A DNA stretch of 64,000 bases. It comes from Erinaceus europaeus. Taxonomy: Eukaryota; Chordata; Mammalia; Eulipotyphla; Erinaceidae. The notes below the pieces were generated by a model. It ran no database searches and had not been told where the DNA came from. It worked only from the letters and a program-made list of their open reading frames with translations. Within the stretch, counting starts at the first letter, position 1. Each line of letters starts with the position of its first letter. The stretch lies in NCBI RefSeq assembly GCF_950295315.1, contig NC_080164.1:58193546-58257545 (forward strand), given 5' to 3'. Positions 36,203-47,600 of this stretch are shown piece after piece. The translations under genes were made by a program, and so were the position numbers.

Positions 36203-36502
36203 TTTTTTTTTTTTTTTTTTTGCCTCCAGGATTATTGCTAGGGATCCCTGTGGGCACTACAGATCTGTTGCTTCTGGCACTTTTTTTTTTTCTGTTTTAC
36301 TGGATAGAACAGAGAGAAGTTGAGAGAAAAGGAAAAGACAGAGAGAGAGAGAGAGAGAGAGAGAAATATGGACACCTGCAGACCCACTTCACCGCTTATG
36401 AAGTGACCACTCCTACAGATGGGGAGTCGGGGGCCTCGAACCTTTCACGGGTATTTGCACTTAACTATATGCACTTAACCTATTGCACCACCGCCTGCCT
36501 CT
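36203..36502 (-). mobile_element. Dimeric SINE, minus strand, with target duplication
   Basis: Plus-strand order: poly(T), tgcctccaggattattgcta gggatccctgtgggcactac (second unit reversed), T run, tactggatagaacagagaga, GA run (36341-36365), cacctgcagacccacttcac, ggggagtcgggggcctcgaa (B-box region) and tgcacttaacctattgcacc accgcctgcc. Near-repeats cttggcacaggtt and cttggcatagttt flank it. It belongs with the gcgggttaagcgca subfamily. Confidence 0.9.
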
Positions 36503-36516
36503 TCTTGGCATAGTTT

Positions 36517-37317
36517 TGTGTCTCCTAAAAAAAACATTACAATTCTTCAACCACAGGATAAAAGGAATAGAGCAAAAATGAGATGCTACTACCAAGAGTG
36601 ACTATGACTGGAGTGACACTAATAAGGAAATACTGCCACAGTTCAAGTATCTATGGACTCTTCTAAAAAAAGAAAAAAGAAAAAAGGCAAGAAAAGAAAA
36701 GGTTATAGCCAAAGCTATATAAAAGTAAACTATTATTTTTCTTTCCTGAAACTCAATTGGGATAAAAAAAAATGCTTAGAGAACAGGGTTTAAGAATAAG
36801 AATTATTGAGATGAGCCTAGAAATTGAGCAAGAGCCAGATTATAGTCTTTATGTTTCCATGTATAGAAGATGAATTTTATGAAAAAGCATATAGCAGTAA
36901 CACTGAAGACTTAACAAAGTGAATACACTTTTTTTTTCCCCTCAGAGCACATGGTTTGATTGGAGAGAGTAAGTTTAGAAGAGGGGTATCTAATTTAGAT
37001 AATGCTTCTATAGTTCAGGCAAAAGAATGATGTTTCCTGAGATATGGCAATAACAGAAAATCTGCAGAAGGAGAAGGAGGAGGAGAAGGAGATAAAATAT
37101 TTGGTAGAACTCAGTTAAAATTTGGGTATAGAAAGATAAATAGAAAAAACCTAGAATCATCAGTTCAGAGATAGTCTAATCAGGATAGAGAAGATCAGAA
37201 GTAGGATGAACACATGCAGTTTTGCTTGGCACTTTCTTAACAGTTTTAGCATAAAAATACCTACATCTTGGGAAACCAATCAGTCACAGACTAACCAGAC
37301 TAATGTCTAAGAAAAAG
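36517..37317. other. Unique or ancient-repeat sequence
   Basis: The part at 36780-37030 (gccagattatagtctttatg to ttcaggcaaaagaatgatg) loosely follows a common ancient mammalian repeat consensus (ggccagatcatg... caggcgagagatgatgg). I leave its class open. The rest is unassigned. Confidence 0.35.
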
Positions 37318-37325
37318 AGGATTTT

Positions 37326-38362
37326 TTAGGAAGTGAAATTAGATGAAATTGAGATGAAATTAGAGTATACTATGAAAGGAAAGGTCTCACCCGAGTAATG
37401 AAGCTGAAGGGTTGTCATTCCACACGTGAAGTCTCTGGACACAGTCTAAAGTGAAGCATGTTGAGGTGGGAATCGTTGTGTTGGTTAGGTTGTGATCGGC
37501 GGATGCAATATTATTTGATATGGATTGGGAGAGGCATACGGGAAAGTGGGCCCTATCCTAAGGGTTCCAGGACTGGGGGAAGTAGGAGCTCTATAGTGGA
37601 GATGTGAGGTTCCTGCTGTCTTAGGGTTCCAAAAGACAATCGATAGTTAATGTTATCATCACATTATTTGGTAATTGGGTTAACTTTGAAAAGTCCTTTT
37701 GTTAGGGTTTGCTGTACAGTACCCAGTATCTTTCCTTTCATAGTATACTCTAATTTCATTTCAGGTGGTTCACTTTCTCACAAAGTCCCAAAATCTAGAT
37801 ATACACCAGTTTCTGTGAGAGAGAGCTTATGTTCACACGTATGTATCCATAAACTACTGCAAAATATATACCTGAAAGCAGAAGTACACTAGAGTTTGCG
37901 GTGAGTACCTCCCTAACACTTCCTCTCCACTATTCCAAGCTTTGGGTCCATGATTGCTCAACAATTTGTTTGGCTTCGTATGTTAACTCTCTTTTCAGTC
38001 ACCAGGTTCCAGATGCCATCAGGATGCTGGCCAGGCTTCCCTGGATTGAAGACCCCACCAATGTGTCCTGGAGCTCAGCTTCCCCAGAGACACACCCTAC
38101 TAGGGAAAGAGAGAGGCAGACTGGGAGTATGGACCAACTAGTCAACGCCCATGTTCAGCGGGGAAGCAATTACAGAAGCCAGACCTTCTACCTTCTGCAA
38201 CCCACAATGACCCTGGGTCCATGCTCCCAGAGGGATAGAGAATGGGAAAGCTATCAGGGAAGGGGGTGGGATATGGAGATTGGGTGGTGGGAATTGTGTG
38301 GAGTTGTACCCCTCCTACCCTATGGTTTTGTTAATTAATCCTTTCTTAAATAAAAAAAAAAA
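37326..38362 (+). mobile_element. L1 3' region with 5' inversion (twin priming)
   Basis: The distal part 37740-38362 reads forward: ccagtttctgtgagagag, accaggttccagatgccatc, actagggaaagagagaggca, catgttcagcggggaagcaa, gtgtggagttgtacccctcc and an A tail. The proximal part 37328-37735 is in the opposite sense, matching plus-strand 44830-45215 of the minus-strand L1. The junction text is present twice as an inverted repeat (attagagtatactatgaaag near 37360 and its complement near 37745). An aggatttt duplication flanks the whole (37318-37325, 38363-38370). Confidence 0.8.
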
Positions 38363-38370
38363 AGGATTTT

Positions 38371-38939
38371 GAGGAAAGCCTAAGTTCAATTTAGGACATA
38401 ACAAGCTTACTTTATAATTGGTCATTCACTTTGCATCTACTTAACCCCCAAACAGCTGGACAGGTCACTGAAAATTCATCCATCCTGTTTTCAGTATGTA
38501 CCCATCAATAGGATGATCTTCAAGTAGTTTCACCAAATTCCAGTCCATCCTGAAGATACTATCTGTTATTTTCCACAGTTAAACTAGGTGGCCCTGACAC
38601 AAATGGTTTTTTCCTGAACTTGGTAGGCTGCAGATACTGTGCAAAACATGACTGATGTTTATTTTTTGAGGCACTTATACAAAGCAAAAAGGTTATGCTG
38701 AAAAGAAAAATGTTCTGTTGTAGTCCCATTTCGATCCTGTTGTTACTTCTATCAAGGAGGCTTCTCACCTGCTTTTGCTGTTTGTAAAATCATGATTCAT
38801 CATAAAAACAGATTGTTTTCTGGCTTTATTAATCTTCATATCACAAAAAGGCAAACCTGTCCTATGCATACACAAGCATAAGCAATCTCTTACAAAATTA
38901 ATACATTTTATAACACCTTCAATGATTCATTTATTTCAT
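38371..38939. other. Unique sequence
   Basis: Nothing recognised; one 69-codon minus-strand open frame (38559-38768) without domain. Confidence 0.5.
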
Positions 38940-39065
38940 GAGGATGAGACGGAATATACATGGTACTAGAGACTGGATCTAGCTTAGGATTGAACCTGGG
39001 ACCTCATGTATGTGAGACCTCATATATGTAAGTTCTACTAGCTGAGACATCTCCATAGGCACACA
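38940..39065 (-). mobile_element. Probable SINE remnant, minus strand
   Basis: The plus-strand text aggattgaacctgggacctc and gctgagacatctccataggc reads in reverse as a tRNA-like head with a B-box-like gaggtcccaggttcaatcct. A short duplication of gacctcatgtatgtgag is embedded. The subfamily is uncertain. Confidence 0.5.
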
Positions 39066-40224
39066 AATTAATTATTATAATATCATAAATGTACATCAAT
39101 TTATAAAACTACACAACACCTATACATACACACATTAGATAAAAACAGCAGTGATCTCCTAACACCTTTATGTATTTCAACAAATAAGAATTTTAAATCC
39201 CTGTTAAAAGTAAAACTTCAGGCTTGCGAACCTCTAAGAGTATTCTAAACATTAAGTTTAGTTCAGTAAAAGCTTAGAAACATCATGGAAAGAAGAAAGT
39301 GCTATTAAATACTTTTATCTGTTCTTGAGACCAATATTTCCCCACCAATAACGTACTCTATAAATTGACCCAGTCCTCTGAGAGTTCCCAAATGTCTTGT
39401 TTGAAACAATGAGGCAGACATTGAGGATGGTGTTCAACTCTTAACTTAGTAATTCCCACTGCTAATTTAAACCAGACCTTTAGTGTTATTTTAACATAGG
39501 TTTTAGATTTAATTAACTTAAATGTTTCAAAGAATGCATACAATTCCCAAACTGTTTGTCTCTTATATGGTAAAATCTCTTCTTCTATCCCTAGAAATCT
39601 GTTTTAATTATTTAATCAGTTTGGCTGAAAATCACAAAGCATTAAATTGTTAGTTGTTACTTAACATTCCTTATAAATTGCATTTATTAATTTCTGGATA
39701 GAGACTTGTCCATTGCTACAGTAATTTAAATTAGTACCACATGGTTACAGACCACTGCTGAATGATGATTAAATCTTTGGGGCAAATTCAGTCTTTTAAG
39801 ATATTTAAATGGCACTAGAGATAAGCTAACCAAATTTGGGTCCAAGAAGTTACAATTTATCAAAAATGTAATAAACCATAGCCAGAATATTCATTGTAAG
39901 CAGCACATAATGCGGTCCATGAAATGACATTTGAGCATCCCTCTCACTGTGGTCACAGGGAAGTGCTGACAGTGCAGTCACAGCAATGCTCCATTGATAT
40001 TTAACAGTTCCCATCTACAAGGTACTTTGCAATATTGTGGCTTTTTATACACTCAAGTCCCCTTGATAGTCTATTAGTCATTTTGTTATTCAGCACAGTG
40101 ACATATTCCTTTTTTGGTGCTTTAATTTCATGGGTACAAACAATCAACACAGCATACAACCCTTTGGAATCTTAGCAACAGAAGGAAAAGCTATTAAAAC
40201 CTTGGAGTATTTCAGAATAACAGA
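39066..40224. other. Unique AT-rich sequence
   Basis: No gene or repeat recognised. Composition is uniform. Confidence 0.5.
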
Positions 40225-40360
40225 AATCTCTAGAGGAAAGAACTCTAGGAGACATTAACTCTAAACTACTGAAAGGTTAAGGGATTTCTTCTAGGTCACA
40301 AAGATAGAAGGAGAGTCTAGAATTCAGATTTCCTTATTTGCAATCCAAAACTCTTTCTCT
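40225..40360 (-). repeat. MIR SINE fragment, minus strand
   Basis: The plus-strand order gaaaggttaagggatttctt, ctaggtcacaaagatagaag and tctagaattcagatttcc follows the reversed MIR (ggttaagggacttgcccaaggtcac ... gattcgaaccc). Confidence 0.55.
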
Positions 40361-40679
40361 GACAGTTCTCTCAGCTGATAGAACTCCAGATCTTAAAAAA
40401 TTTGTTCAGATCACTGAAAGAACGTGATCATTTCTCCCTAGGGAAGTAATTGGGGAAATCAAATGATCAAAACTAAATTTCCTATTGCTTCTGAATACTA
40501 TGATAATGATTATGATGGTGCTACTGCTGCTGACGATGATGATGATGATGATAAATAAAAGAGGCAGGGTGTAGAGGAGTGTCTTCACTGGAAATACTGA
40601 CTGACACACTCAGATAAAGTAACAAAATCAACTCATAAAATAATAGATTCATCTTCCTGCAGCTAAAGATAAATATTAA
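40361..40679. other. Unique sequence with a GAT trinucleotide run
   Basis: A degenerate TGA/GAT run spans 40498-40553, including five uninterrupted gat units. No gene is seen; the minus-strand frame at 40406-40609 is largely the repeat translated. Confidence 0.6.
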
Positions 40680-41160
40680 ATAATCCTAGCTGCTACTGGC
40701 TGAAAATTAATTTCTGTAAGGCAAATAGTGTAGTACATATATGTGTTTCAATTTCTATTTGGCAAAGAGCCTATTTTGAGCATTCTGTACAGATCTTTGA
40801 AGTACTTGGACTGCTCTGATAACGAGATGCTTAAACAAGAATTGCTTCCTTGGGGCTTGCTAGTACTGTAAAAAGTCTGTTTTGGATCATCAGGCTCCCA
40901 ACTAATTCCAGGTATTCAGCATAAAGACACAATATTTTTTAATGCATTAATGATACATTGCAGCTTTTCTGAATTGAATTGTGCCAGAAGATGGGAGTGA
41001 CATTAACTTATTAGAAGAGTCACAAAGTGCTGAACCACTGCAATTTGTGTTTCCCAAATTACAGTCAGGTGCAGTTGCCTGCATGTGGCAGGTTGAAACT
41101 GGATACACAGTGAGATGGAAAAAAAAAAGTGCTTCAAATGGAGCCCTCTAATGATTAATT
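40680..41160. other. Candidate conserved non-coding block
   Basis: Repeat-free, mixed-composition sequence with TAAT/ATTA words (gaaaattaatttctgtaa, aatgcattaatgatacattg) and gcagttgcctgcatgtggca. The texture is enhancer-like; there is no coding frame. Confidence 0.35.
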
Positions 41161-42591
41161 TACAATAGAAATAAGGATAAAGGGCAAATAGTACATTGTA
41201 CTCTAAATCATGAAACTATTATAGTCATCCCACATCTACTCTTAGAAGATCTGAGAGCTAAGTAATTCTACTCCACCTCCCCAGTTGTTTTAACTGTGCT
41301 TTTATAATAATGATATTTGAAAAATCACATGAACTGTTTTTCCCAGGAAGCCAAGCCCACTCAGGAGTAATTCCACAGAAATTTTCAGGAATATTAAACC
41401 AAAGGCAACCACCAAAACAATTATAAAAATGCACAAATTATTTTCTTTTCAGAAGCTCCTTAAAAGACAAAAGCATTTTGTTATTGTTGCTTGTTTTGTC
41501 ATGAGTATTTATCCAAGGTAGAATCTTTAAGGGCTAGAGCACAGAGATTCAAGCAAATGATATTATGAATGTAACAAATACCATGAATGTCTGAAAATGA
41601 CCACTAATAATTCATTCAAGGTGAATTCTTAGTGGTCAAAGAAAAGAGGAAAGTTACTAGAAGGCAAATTTATGAAGTAATACTCTCTTTAATCTACTCA
41701 AGTACTTTCTGCAGAAGGTTTTTGCAGAATACTGAGCCTATAAATGGACCCAGAGAGTGGGATCCTTCATTTGGATATTCTATCATACCCTATGTCTCTT
41801 TTTCAAAAGGGACATGCAGCCCAACATACTGACCAAATTCTAACTTGAGTCACTGCATTCTGTCTCCCCTGAATACCTCCTGGAATTTCATCTGGTCTTC
41901 ATTCCATGTTGTAAACCAATATGAGCTGTTTGAAAAGTGCCCTTGAGGTGGCTGTACTTCAGCACAGGGCAACATGACTCATGAATATTTTTAACTGCCA
42001 AGGCCATATGCTACTCTCTTCTGTCGAACAAGAAGCCAAACAAATCTCACATGACACACAGTGTGGCAGCTATTGCCAGACACATTGGGACTAGATTAAC
42101 AGTTGGATGTATTCTTTTAGACATGGTAAGGGTTCCTGATTTTAAGAAAATATTAGCTAGCATGGAGCTAAGAAAACATTGGGAGAATAAAGGGTTTCCT
42201 CCTTGGTTGTTTTCATCTTTATTTCTACACTTATTTATTTTCCAAATCAGTTAAAAGATATCTTTTTCACCAGGCCAGTATTCCAGTCAACCCAAACCCT
42301 TGTCCTCTACTTTGTCCCTACCCCCATCATTCTGTTAGGATTTGGGCATAGCTGGGAGTCACAGCCCACAAACTTGACAATACGGAGAACTACAGTCAAG
42401 GGAAAGAAAACTTTCTCTCTCTCTCTCTCTATGATAAAACAACGTTTCAAATAGCATGAGCTTCTATGGGAAAGTATGAGTAACGTTTAAGGAACAGTTT
42501 TTTTGAGGGTTAAATTTCTATGGCAAGGGACTAGAATAAAAGTGGTGAGAATAATGAAAACAGTAGACTGAGAGAATGGAGACCAAAGATC
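41161..42591. other. Unique sequence with a short CT run
   Basis: A CT run lies at 42412-42430. No exon is supported. Short open frames at 41632-42454 have no domain. Confidence 0.45.
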
Positions 42592-42712
42592 AGTGATATA
42601 GTTTGGTGGTAGAGCATATGCCATGCATGTCAGAGGCCAGAGCTGGATACCCAGCACTGCTATACATATGGTGAAGATGGAGATAAACCAACATGAAAAT
42701 CCTATTAGTTGT
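42592..42712 (+). mobile_element. SINE remnant (agctcacctggtagagc subfamily)
   Basis: It has atatagtttggtggtagagc, atatgccatgcatgtcagag, gccagagctggatacccagc (decayed B box) and actgctatacatatggtgaa. The head is recognisable; the tail is weak. Confidence 0.55.
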
Positions 42713-42848
42713 AGAAAAAAAGAAACTCATGCCCAAGATTCATTACAGTCTTGACAAGTCATCTTTCTGATAATGACAGTTTTATAAGTTTCCAAGTTTG
42801 TGTTTTTTTTAAATAAAGATCTATTTAAAATCATCCAGTTTTAACTCA

Positions 42849-43410
42849 CTGGATCAGGGAAGAGAGTAGCTCTCAAATATGGGAAAGGTGTATAAATATA
42901 ACTAAAATATGCCTATTAGCTATCTGCAAAATGGAGGACCCCCCTCCCAACTCTTCATCTGCACTATTCCAGCCTTTAGGTTCATGATTAGTCAACAATT
43001 TCTTTGGCTTTATATGTTAACTCTCTTTTCAGCCCCCAGGTTCCAGATGCCAGCATGATACCAACCAGACTTCCCTGGACAAAGGGCCCCACCTATGTGT
43101 CCTAGAGCTCCAATTCCATAGAACCCCACCTCACTAGGGAAAGAGAGAGGCAGGCTTGGAGTATGGGTCAACCTGTCAGTGCCCATGTTCAGCGGGGAAG
43201 CAACTACAGAAGCCGGACCTTCCACCTTCTGCATCCCACAATGACCTTGGGTCCATACTCCCAGAGTGTTAAAGAATAGAAAAGCTATCAAGGAAAGGGA
43301 TGGGATATGGAGTTCTGGTGGTGGGAATTGTGTGGAGTTGTACCCCTCTTATCCTATGGTTTTTGTCAGTGTTTCCTTGTGACTTAATTACTTCAAAGTA
43401 AATAAATAGA
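42849..43410 (+). mobile_element. L1 3' region with short 5' inversion
   Basis: 42900-43410 reads forward: aactaaaatatgcctattag, aaaatggaggacccccctcc, ccccaggttccagatgccag, gttcagcggggaagcaacta, ccatactcccagagtgttaa and gtgtggagttgtacccctct, with a short AAATAAATA end. The first 50 bp (42849-42898, ctggatcagggaagagagta) are in the opposite sense, matching plus-strand 44092-44144. It converges with the minus-strand L1 that starts at 43436. Confidence 0.8.
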
Positions 43411-43435
43411 AGTGTAAGTTAATACAATTATTTTC

Positions 43436-45639
43436 TTTTTTAAAAATTTTTTATTTGTAAAAAGAAAACACTAATAAAACCATAGGATAAGAGGGGTACA
43501 GCTTTGCACAATTCCCACCACCAGACCAACGTATACCAACCCCTCCCCTGACAGCTTTCCTACTCTTTAACCTTCTGGGAGTATGGACCCGAGATCAATG
43601 TGGATTGCAGAAGGTTGTAGGTCTTGCTTCTGTAATTGCTTCCCCACTGAGTATGGGCATTGACAGGTCAATCCATACTCCCATCCTGTCTCTCTTTTTC
43701 CCTAGTGGGGAAGGGCTCTGGGGAAGCAAAGCTCCAAGGCACATTGTGGGGTTGTCTATCCAGGGAAGTCTAGTTGCATCCTGCTAGCATCTGGAACCTG
43801 GTGGCTGAAAAGAGAGTTAATATACAAAGCCAAACAAACTGTTGGACAATTATAGACCTAAAAGCTGGAATAGTGCAGGTGAAGCATTGGGGGGGGGGGT
43901 CCTCCATTTTGTAGATAGTTAGTAGGCATATTTTAGTTATATTTCAAAGGGTCTGTATCTATACTAGTGGGTTTTTTGTTTGTTTGTTTTTATTTATTTA
44001 TTTTTTTTGCCAGAGCCTGAAATCTGATATGCAAGTGAATCCTAATTATTGTCTGGGGAGATGTTGTCATGAATGGGAAAAGGACCAGTAAGCTGGATCA
44101 GGGACGAGAGTAGCTCCCTAATATGGGAAAGGGGTATAAATATTATTGTAAACTCCATCAATTTGATGGGATCTGGGGCCCATAATTAGCTTAGGAGCCT
44201 GTGTGACCTCTACATCCCTCTAGATCTGAGCTCACATTCTGTGGTCATGAGTAGGAACATTTCATGCTGCCCCAGTATTGACCCATCTTCCTCAGGTGTA
44301 GCATAGAGTATGTTGTCCATCCTCCCTTTGGAGGGTGGATCATTCTCTACCATTGTTGATCCATGTTTAGGGCAAGGTCCTAAGGGGGGCCCCCAAAGGG
44401 GTCTATTTTGTTGTTTCTGATAGAGATAACTGGAAACAATGGAGAGAGGGACTTATTTGAGGTCTAGGTCCATCAAGTCTGTTTGGGAGACTCAGAACTC
44501 CCCAATTAGGGCCCCAGCTGGTGGAATGGTCTGTTAGTGACTAAAGAGTCATCCTTAAAGTATGCCAGTCTTTTGTCCATATTCAGCTTTGACAATCCTT
44601 GCTTTACTAAGCTTAGCTTTGGAGTGAGTGAGAGAACTGTAATAGGAAGTAGGTGAGGAGAGTATCTAAGTCTAAGTGGACACTATTTCATTATGAACTT
44701 GATACTAACTCACTACAGACTATTGTGTATTTTTGCTTTCAGGTATATATTTTGCCCTAATTTATAGATACATGTGAACATATGCTCTATCTTACGGGAC
44801 CTGGCCTATATCTAGGTTTTGGGACTTTGTTAGGAAGTCTCTAATTCCATCCCAGGAATTAGTAACTACCATGAAAGGAAGGTCTCACCCAAGTGATGAG
44901 GGTGAAGGGTTGGCAATCCATGCCTGATGTCTCTGTACACAGTGTGAGGTGATGCATGCTGAGAAAGTACTTGTTGAATTGATTAGGTTGGAATCAACAG
45001 ATGCAATACATTTGGCCTGACTTGACTTGCAGGGAAGTGAGCCCCACCTCAGAGGTTCCAGGATTGGGAGAAACATAGGCTCTATAGACAAAGCGGAGAT
45101 TCCTGTTGTCTTAGGGTTTAAGAAGACAATACATAGTTATTGCAATAATCACATCGTTTGGCAATTGGGTTAACTTTGAAGAATCCCTTTGTTAGGATTT
45201 GCTGTATCATATACACCCTCACCATATTTCATGTCCTTTGACATTGTTTGCATATAGCTATGCCACCAGTTACTTTTGTCTCCCTAGACTAAGCTTTTAA
45301 AAGAGTTAACATATCAAAGACTCAACCTATGTATTTTAAAAGACTCTGTGCTTTAAAAAGTTTGAGATATTCAATCAATGTTTCCACTCTCATATTAATT
45401 AAATAGTGATTTATATGATTGCAAATTGATAGGAGTGTACATAAACACCATTACCACCACAAAAAGACTATGTTCCATCCCCCCACACCCCCCTCCTGCC
45501 CCATGAAGCTGAACATTCACCCTCACCCTCCACCCAGGACTTTTTCTTTGGTGCCCTACTCCAAATTCAGTCAAGTCCTGCTTTGAATTTCCCTTTCTGT
45601 TCTTCTTTCTCAATTTCTGTTTATGAGTGGGATCATCCC
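43436..45639 (-). mobile_element. L1 3' untranslated region, long form, minus strand
   Basis: Plus-strand order: poly(T)-like end, aaccataggataagaggggt, cccaccaccag, ctgggagtatggacccgaga, ttccccactgagtatgggca, ctagtggggaagggctctgg, ctggaacctggtggctgaaa agagagttaa and a G run (43890-43901). A long AT/GC-mixed stretch then leads to ORF2 at about 45640. About 2.2 kb of non-coding 3' sequence is much more than the 0.35 kb in the plus-strand L1 at 34871-35222, so two 3' UTR forms seem to coexist here. Confidence 0.75.
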
Positions 45640-46530
45640 ATACTCGTCTTTATCTTTCTGACTTAGCTCACTTACATAATTCCTTCTAGCTCCATCAATG
45701 ATGGGTCAGAGAAGGTGAGTTCATTGTTCTTAATAGCTGAGTATTATTCCATTACGTATATATACCATAGCTTTCTCAGCCACTCATCTGTTGTTGGGCA
45801 CCTGGGTTGCTTCCAGGTTTTAGTTATTATGAATTGTGCTGTTATGAACATAGGTGTGCACATACCTTTTTGGTTGGGTGTTATGGAATCCTTGGGGTAT
45901 ATCCCCAGGATAGGAATTACTGGGTCATATAGGAAGGTCCGTGTCTAGCCCTGTGAGAGTTCTCCAGACTGCTCTCCACAGAGGCTGGACCAATTTACAT
46001 TCCCACCAGCAGTGCAGAAGGGTTCCTCTGTCCCCACAGCCTCTCCAGCATTTGTTGCTGTTGTCCTTTTTGATGTATGCCATTCTCACAGGAGTGAGGT
46101 GGTATCTCAATGTTGTCCTAATTTGCATTTCTCTGACAATCAGTGACCTGGAGCAATTTTTCATATGTTTGTTAACCTTTTGTATCTCCTTTGTAGTGAA
46201 TGTTTTGTTCATATCCTCTGCACACATATGAATGCGGTCATTTGCTTTTTTGTTGCTAAGTTTGCTGAGCTCTTTGTATATTTTGGTGATTAGTCTCTTG
46301 TCCGATGTATGGCATGTGAAGATCTCCCATTCTGTGAGGGGTCACTTTGTTTGTGTGATAGTTTCTTTGGCTGTGCAGAAGCTTTTCAATTTGATGTAGT
46401 CCCACTGGTTTGTTTCTGCTTTAGTCTTCCTTGCAGTTGGGATTGTTTCATCAAAGATGTCCTTGAGGTTTAGGTGGGAAAGTGTTCCACCAATGTTTTC
46501 CTCTAAGTATTTCATAGTTTCTGGCATTTA
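45640..46530 (-). pseudogene. L1 ORF2 C-terminal remnant, minus strand
   Basis: Two open pieces on the minus strand (46342-46527 and 45925-46227) carry the end of ORF2: [35 protein letters not shown] and then the Cys motif C-W-R-G-C ... L-H-C-W-W-E-C, which is intact here. The reverse-transcriptase domain is absent because the element is 5'-truncated at about 46530. A possible short target duplication (ttattttct) occurs near 43427 and 46533. Confidence 0.9.
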
Positions 46531-46533
46531 TTT

Positions 46534-47269
46534 TCTCTTACCCTTTGTGTGTTATTCTTTGGTGCCCTGCTCATTGTGTGCATTACTCTGTGCAGTGAAG
46601 CATTTCCTCTGGTCCTAGTCTATTGCCATTTCATCATAAACAGCATTTGAATACCCAAAAAGCCTGTCAGAAGAAAAAAATAAGCTAAAAACATTCTAAC
46701 AAAGTCTTTATTTGCAGCTTAGAGTAAATCTAATGTCCAACTGTACATGGGTTGCCAAGCTTGCTAAAAAAATAATTTGAATATTGGGCATTAACCTTAC
46801 CTCACACCCATGTACCTTTAGAGTTATTATTGATTGTTATTTTTGTCATTATTACTCTGAAGCACAAAATGCTATAAAATGCTTCTACTATACCATACCA
46901 AATATCTGTATAGTTAAAAATAAGAATTTTCCCTTACACAGAAAAGCTTCTGAAGGAGGAGGGGTAGATTGCTCACTTTCTTTTGAGATAGGATGTTGTC
47001 TGCTAACATGGGTTTAATTATTTCCTCCATTTGCTTTTATATGCATGTTCACTCCTGTTGTGGCAAGGTTTTATTATTATTTTTAATCCCAGAAGAAAAG
47101 AAAAGATTCAATACAGGAAAAGGACAAATGCCATAAAATCTGCTGTAATAATGTGTTCAGTGGGAACCATGGTCATTGTAGGGTAGAGTTGCACACCTAC
47201 TCATTCTTTTGTGATGATCATGTTTTACTATTTCAAATTTAATACTTTTTCTAATATATTATATGTTAC
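46534..47269. other. Unique sequence
   Basis: No gene or repeat recognised beyond the L1 edge. Confidence 0.5.
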
Positions 47270-47600
47270 CTCCCATGTATTTAAGCTGTACTTAAAAGCA
47301 TGCTAAGAACTGGTAATTCTTTAATGGTTGTTCACTTACAAGCGATTGTGGGTCATTACACAATCATTTAAAGGGCATTAATGAGAACCATTTAATGGTT
47401 TTAGTAGAATATCATTGTAAGGGACAGGGGAAAAGTTACTGGCTGTAAATTTTTATGACCATTTCTTACAAAACGTATTACTTTAAAGATTTATGTATGT
47501 AACAATGAGTACAATAAAAGCTGTGCTAAAAATAATTTGAAATCAAAGTAATGCATATAGATAAGTCTTTGCTTGGCTGTCATTGGGTGGGCCCTTTAAA
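47270..47600. other. Possible conserved non-coding block
   Basis: Repeat-free, with ttcacttacaagcgattgtg, tttaaagggcattaatgaga and gaaatcaaagtaatgcatat. It resembles constrained AT-rich enhancer sequence, but the evidence is texture only. Confidence 0.3.

Noticed and set aside
37901..38338. 145-codon plus-strand open frame
   Set aside because: It lies entirely in an L1 3' untranslated region.
45395..46231. Plus-strand frames over the minus-strand L1
   Set aside because: They are antisense shadows of the ORF2 remnant and 3' untranslated region.
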